Assembly: GCF_021728535.1 (NCBI RefSeq)
Contig: NZ_JAKKDU010000009.1
Location: forward strand, 1-64,000
Source of the DNA: Wocania arenilitoris
Lineage (GTDB): Bacteria > Bacteroidota > Bacteroidia > Flavobacteriales > Flavobacteriaceae
DNA length: 64,000 nucleotides
Direction of reading: 5' to 3'
Made by a program: the position numbers and the translations under genes. Positions 59,918 through 64,000 of this stretch are shown one piece after another (position 1 is the stretch's first letter; the number at the start of each line of letters is the position of its first letter). The notes under the pieces were generated by a model that had not been told where the DNA came from, searched no databases, and was given only the letters and a program-made list of their open reading frames with translations.

Positions 59918-61453
59918 CTAATTTACTTTTGATATTTTTAAAACATAAGCGTAATTAGATATGTTCCAATTTGGATTGTAATTTGGCAATGTAATTTCAA
60001 CATTTTTACCAGTTTTCTTGCATGATAAACTCCCTTTTACACCAAGCAGGGTAATTTTTGATCTTGACGACAAATTAATATCCTTTATAACTATTTTTTT
60101 TCCTGGCCATTTAGGTAAAATGGCATAAACATTTTCTTTTTTTGATGTAAAAAGAACTTCTTTAACAGCCATTCCAGGTTCTGGGTTTATAGTTTGTTTT
60201 AAAATATAATTACCTCCTATATACGATTTTCCTTTTTTAGGTTCATGATTACGATTTCCTTTAGACCATTGTCTAGAACGAATCCATTTTCGAGTGCCAT
60301 AAATAGCTTCTCCATTTATATCTAGCCAAGACCCTATTTGTAATAAACGTTCTTGCATAATAACTGGAATTTTCCCATCACTTGATGGCCCTACATTTAA
60401 CAATAGATTACCTCCCATACTTACCAAATCGCAAAGCATTAAAACTAATGCTTTAGGCGATGTATAATCTTCAATGTTTTCATTACGATTATATCCAAAA
60501 GAAAATCCCATACCTCTGTTTTCTTCCCAAGGATGATTTCCTTCCATACCCTCTGTTTCATACTCTGTAGTATAATATCCGCCATGTTTATGTCTACTTC
60601 CTTTAAACCAACGATCATTAATAAGGATCTCTTTATCCTTACTAGCCGACTCATTAAACAACCAAGTTAACAACTCACCACTTTTCCAATAATCATCTTT
60701 ATGATCCCACTCTCCATCTGCAAATAATATATCTGGCTCATAACGATTTACTAAATCTTTAAATTGTGGGTGATAATGTTCTTTTACAAATTTATCGCCA
60801 GGAATATTATACCATGGGTGGTACCATTCATATAAACTATAATACAATCCTGCCTTTAATCCTGCTGTTCGCATAGCTTCCATATATGGCCCCACTAAAT
60901 CGCGTTTGGGTCCTATGTCTCCTGCATTCCATTTAAAATGTCGGGCATTTTGTGCTTGTTTATTAGGCCATAATGTAAAACCATCATGATGTTTTGAGGT
61001 TAAAACAACATACTTTGCACCAGCTTTATTAAATAATTCTGCCCACTCATTAGGATTATAAAGTTCTGCCTTAAACATCTTGCCGAAATCATAATAACTA
61101 GATTCATCTCCGTAAACTTCATTCTGAAATTTAGGAACGGCTTTAGGGTCTGGTTTATTGTTACCAAAAATACTTTTACTTTGCAACCATTTTTGATACC
61201 ATTCTGTGTAAGTACCCACTGGCGACCATGAAGGTACAGCATATGGTCCCCAATGAATAAAAATTCCAAACTTAGCATCTTTATACCAATCTGGAATTGG
61301 TCTTGCATCAATCTTTTCCCATAGTCCTGAAGCTTTAGATACTTCAACCTTTACATCCCATTCCTTTTTAGTAGTATCCTGCGCATTTACTACAATTGAA
61401 CTAAAAAGAATTACTAAAGAAAATATTAGTGATTTTAAGTCTCGTTTATCCAT
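59918..61453 (-). CDS. GH29 alpha-L-fucosidase
   Basis: A signal peptide ends VVNAQ. WYKDAKFGIFIHWGPYAVPS (56-75), KHHDGF (154-159) and the catalytic nucleophile Asp246 in DILFADGEWDH identify GH29. The C-terminal beta-sandwich ends near 511. It removes terminal alpha-fucose from glycans. It starts 17 bases after the tpiA stop, in an otherwise housekeeping operon, a location I do not expect for a fucosidase. Confidence 0.94.
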   Translation of the reverse strand: MDKRDLKSLIFSLVILFSSIVVNAQDTTKKEWDVKVEVSKASGLWEKIDARPIPDWYKDAKFGIFIHWGPYAVPSWSPVGTYTEWYQKWLQSKSIFGNNKPDPKAVPKFQNEVYGDESSYYDFGKMFKAELYNPNEWAELFNKAGAKYVVLTSKHHDGFTLWPNKQAQNARHFKWNAGDIGPKRDLVGPYMEAMRTAGLKAGLYYSLYEWYHPWYNIPGDKFVKEHYHPQFKDLVNRYEPDILFADGEWDHKDDYWKSGELLTWLFNESASKDKEILINDRWFKGSRHKHGGYYTTEYETEGMEGNHPWEENRGMGFSFGYNRNENIEDYTSPKALVLMLCDLVSMGGNLLLNVGPSSDGKIPVIMQERLLQIGSWLDINGEAIYGTRKWIRSRQWSKGNRNHEPKKGKSYIGGNYILKQTINPEPGMAVKEVLFTSKKENVYAILPKWPGKKIVIKDINLSSRSKITLLGVKGSLSCKKTGKNVEITLPNYNPNWNISNYAYVLKISKVN

Positions 61454-61470
61454 TCTTTTATTTTTTTAAT

Positions 61471-62229
61471 TTAAAATGCATTTACAATAGCAAAAAAATC
61501 GTCTGCATTAAGTGCAGCTCCTCCTATTAAACCACCATCTACATCTGGTTTAGAGAAAATTTCTTTGGCGTTTGTGGGTTTACAACTTCCGCCGTAAAGA
61601 ATAGACACGCTATTTGCTACCTCGTCGCCATACTTATCTGCTAATGTTTTTCTTATAAATGCATGCATATCTTGTGCTTGCTCTGGGCTTGCAGTTTCTC
61701 CCGTACCAATGGCCCAAACAGGCTCGTAAGCCAATACAATATTTTTAAATGCTGAAGCTTCTAAATGAAATAAAGCGTTTTTAATTTGATTTTCTACAAC
61801 GGCTTCTTGATTGCTAGATTTTCTGTCGGCTAACACTTCTCCAAAACAGAAAATAACCTTCATTTTATTGGCTAAAGCTGCATCTACTTTTTTTGCTAAT
61901 AAGGCATCGGTTTCTCCAAAGTATTCTCTGCGTTCTGAGTGCCCCAAAATTACTGTTTTTACACCTACAGATTTTAACATTTTTGCAGATATTTCTCCTG
62001 TAAAGGCACCATTCTCTTCAAAATGCATGTTTTGTGCTGCTACTTTTACTTTAGATTTTTTTGTTGCTTTTACTGCACCTGCTAAACTTACAAATGTTGG
62101 TGCTATAATTACGTTTGCATTTTTAATTTTTGCTTTTTTTACTTTTTTTGCAACTTGTTTAGCTAACTTTTTTGATTCTGCTAAACCATTGTTCATCTTC
62201 CAATTTCCTGCAACAATTTGTTTTCTCAT
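61471..62229 (-). CDS. tpiA: Triosephosphate isomerase
   Basis: 252 residues. VAGNWKMNN (6-14), the catalytic His in ILGHSERREYFGE (about 95-107) and the Glu in VLAYEPVWAIGTG (near 164) are intact, and the phosphate loop is YGGSCKPTN. Glycolytic interconversion of DHAP and glyceraldehyde-3-phosphate. The protein is Lys-rich near residues 28-35. Co-transcribed with GH29 downstream; TlpA upstream at 67 bases. Confidence 0.98.
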   Translation of the reverse strand: MRKQIVAGNWKMNNGLAESKKLAKQVAKKVKKAKIKNANVIIAPTFVSLAGAVKATKKSKVKVAAQNMHFEENGAFTGEISAKMLKSVGVKTVILGHSERREYFGETDALLAKKVDAALANKMKVIFCFGEVLADRKSSNQEAVVENQIKNALFHLEASAFKNIVLAYEPVWAIGTGETASPEQAQDMHAFIRKTLADKYGDEVANSVSILYGGSCKPTNAKEIFSKPDVDGGLIGGAALNADDFFAIVNAF

Positions 62230-62296
62230 AAGATTGGTATTATTTTTTATGTTTTGAAGTTAATCTATTTTATATATTGAATTTTGCACAAAAATA

Positions 62297-62788
62297 CTAC
62301 TTTTTTATGGCTTGAATTAACTTATCATCTCCTGCTTTTATTGCTTTAAATAATTCTATATTTCCTGCTTTGTTTATTACCATATATCTAGGAATCCAAT
62401 TTAAATTTATAAAATTGGAAAAAACGCCATCCCAACCTGATTGAATAAAATAATGCACACCTGTAAGATTGTATTTTTTTATGCCTCTTTTCCATGATTT
62501 TTCGCTTTTATCTAATGATAAAAACACATAAACTACATCTTTAAACTCGTTTTGTAATGCTTTAATTTCTGGTATTGCTACAATACAATCTTTACACCAA
62601 CTTGCCCATATATCAATAAATACTGTTTTTCCTTTATAGGTGTTTAAAATGTCTTTGAAAGTGGTGGTGTTTCCTTCTAAAGTTATAAATGTATCGTTTA
62701 ATGCTTCGTCTGAAAATTGTGTTGGCTCCTCTGTATTGCAACTAAAAATACTGAACAATAGAATTAAAATGTAATTCGTTTTTTTCAT
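62297..62788 (-). CDS. TlpA-like thioredoxin lipoprotein
   Basis: 163 residues, with lipobox FSIFSC (Cys17) and the active site WASWCKDC (Cys65, Cys68) followed by IPEIKAL. Envelope thiol-disulfide oxidoreductase. In Flavobacteriia it typically lies between the BT_3928-like gene and tpiA, as here, with 66 bases to the former. Confidence 0.88.
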   Translation of the reverse strand: MKKTNYILILLFSIFSCNTEEPTQFSDEALNDTFITLEGNTTTFKDILNTYKGKTVFIDIWASWCKDCIVAIPEIKALQNEFKDVVYVFLSLDKSEKSWKRGIKKYNLTGVHYFIQSGWDGVFSNFINLNWIPRYMVINKAGNIELFKAIKAGDDKLIQAIKK

Positions 62789-62854
62789 TTTTTATTTTAA
62801 TGATGGCTTATGTAGCTACAAATTCACGAATGCCTTGTTTTATAAAATCTTAAC

Positions 62855-64000
62855 TTATTCTTTTTTTAAATCGATTTTCATAAAACCGTCGTAATTACTA
62901 TTATTGACTATATTTATAGAATCTATTATTGAAGAGTCTATGGTGTATAAATAGTTTTTAAAAGTTTTATCAGCTAAAACGGAATCCATTTCTTTTTTGG
63001 TTGAAACCTTTCCGTCTATAACATAAAGAATATTATTTATTTTAATCCGACTCGTTTTTGGTGCTGACTTCCATTCTACTTTAGGTAACTTCAATTTTTC
63101 AATATCGTTCCAGTGGAGTTTTTGTTTTACTGTTCCAGCATCTAATTCTAATATTCCTGGGTTAGAACGCACAACCGTTTTTAGTGCTTTTTCATCACAT
63201 AAATACCAATTAAAATTTAAATTATAAGCATTATTGATACGCTGCTTAGCATCGTTTCCAGATGCTGTTAATCCTATAACTTTATAACCATTTTTAATAG
63301 CTTCATCGGTTATTGCTTTTAGTTTTAAAACACCTTCTTTTTCAATCTTTTCTAAACTATACGAGACTATAACAATTAGATTTTCTTTACTTAAAAAATG
63401 CTTAGTTAAATCTTCGTCATCAGTTTCAATAGAAAAATCTAAAACTGGTGGTTGATATGCTTCTCTAATAACTTTGGTTTCTACACCTACATACTCGCCA
63501 TCAACTGTTGGATAGCTACCATCTGTAACAATTTCTTTTTCTTCACCATTAATATTAAATGTCCATGTGTATTCTTGAATAGCTTTTGGTGCATCCTCAG
63601 GAATTATCATACCTTCATAAATATTGTTTCCAATTTTATAGGCTCTAAAATCTATTGTGGGTAAATGCATAAGTACATGATAGCCAAACCACAAACTAAC
63701 CACAAAGCTTAATAGTGCTAGAATTGTAGTTGGTAATTTGCTAAGCAAAGGTTTTACATGTTGTAATCCAAATACTAAAATCAGAATAAAAAACAGTAAT
63801 ATAACATCTTTAGTAAAACTCTCCCAAGGTGTTAGTTTTAATGCATCACCAAAGCAACCGCAATCTTTCACCTTATCGAAATAAGCCGAATAAAAGGTTA
63901 AAAATGTAAAAAAAACAATCATTGCTAACAAACTCCAAACGGTGAATTTAGGTTTGTAACCAATGAGTAAAAATACACCTAAAACGACTTCGAAAACCAC
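62855..64000 (-). CDS. BT_3928-type DoxX/thioredoxin-like membrane protein (runs off the window)
   Basis: The gene continues past the right edge, so the first residues are missing. The visible 381 residues start within DoxX-like membrane helices (VLLGVFLLIGYKPKFTVWS), with DKVKDCGCFGDALKLTP, the Cys pair of the family, and two more spans. A periplasmic thioredoxin-like half (LIVIVSYSLEKIEKEGV) follows. BT_3928-type proteins are conserved next to TlpA and tpiA and probably take part in envelope redox. Confidence 0.85.
   Translation of the reverse strand: MVFEVVLGVFLLIGYKPKFTVWSLLAMIVFFTFLTFYSAYFDKVKDCGCFGDALKLTPWESFTKDVILLFFILILVFGLQHVKPLLSKLPTTILALLSFVVSLWFGYHVLMHLPTIDFRAYKIGNNIYEGMIIPEDAPKAIQEYTWTFNINGEEKEIVTDGSYPTVDGEYVGVETKVIREAYQPPVLDFSIETDDEDLTKHFLSKENLIVIVSYSLEKIEKEGVLKLKAITDEAIKNGYKVIGLTASGNDAKQRINNAYNLNFNWYLCDEKALKTVVRSNPGILELDAGTVKQKLHWNDIEKLKLPKVEWKSAPKTSRIKINNILYVIDGKVSTKKEMDSVLADKTFKNYLYTIDSSIIDSINIVNNSNYDGFMKIDLKKE

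Noticed and set aside
1-64000. CRISPR arrays, rRNA operons, restriction-modification systems, prophage genes and retrons
   Set aside because: No repeat-spacer array, rRNA sequence, methylase-endonuclease pair, phage structural gene or reverse transcriptase was found on either strand.

Overview
The window looks like a chromosomal segment of a marine or brackish flavobacterium (Bacteroidota, Flavobacteriaceae). The DNA is A+T rich. Several promoters carry the Bacteroidota -7 motif TAnnTTTG. The gene content is typical of the group: a SusC/SusD pair, a hybrid two-component regulator, DUF4197 and DUF3078 proteins, a BT_3928-type membrane protein, paired type III and type II glutamine synthetases, and an M56/BlaI pair. 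This is inference from gene content; no 16S rRNA gene is present.

Layout. (1) 0.1-17.5 kb is a polysaccharide utilisation locus for amino-sugar glycans: SusC, SusD and a surface lipoprotein, then GH20 hexosaminidase, GH109 N-acetylgalactosaminidase, a phosphodiester glycosidase, a nucleoside phosphorylase, a CBM9-like lipoprotein and a truncated nucleotidyltransferase. All are read leftwards and faced by a divergent hybrid two-component regulator, with a 21-bp-spaced direct repeat in the shared promoter region. (2) 17.5-27.3 kb holds housekeeping genes (pyrF, prfA, purM), small lipoproteins, an orphan ABC ATPase, and a metallo-beta-lactamase-fold pseudogene with several frameshifts. (3) 27.4-31.2 kb is a less A+T-rich block (AraC-type fusion regulator, nitrilase, DinB, methyltransferase) bounded by two related, oppositely oriented hairpin sequences, and is probably acquired. 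(4) 31.2-41.4 kb holds the two glutamine synthetases, a Ca/Na antiporter, BlaI-M56 signalling, two MITE-like inverted-repeat elements, small overlooked genes and manA. (5) 41.7-58.5 kb is rich in sulfur and redox genes: an SQR-like/TusE/DsrE operon divergent from a FadL-type porin, tRNA-Arg, decayed cytochrome genes, a TolC-RND efflux operon, a PII-like protein, a Crp/Fnr regulator, YeeE/YedE and TauE transporters, and an MBL-rhodanese enzyme. (6) 58.5-64 kb is a conserved housekeeping run (clpS, prmA, tpiA, TlpA, BT_3928-like) with a GH29 fucosidase inserted.

The most interesting signal is regulatory. The SQR-like, FadL and MBL-rhodanese promoters each carry a TGAY-AAAR-TCA palindrome with its centre exactly 33 bp from the centre of a TAnnTTTG-like -7 box, the geometry expected of class II Crp/Fnr activation. 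The TolC-RND promoter shows the same 33-bp spacing with a different palindrome (GTAAC-N4-GTTAC), also found between SQR and FadL. This suggests a Crp/Fnr-controlled sulfide/persulfide handling regulon, with the window's Cys-containing Crp/Fnr protein as candidate activator.
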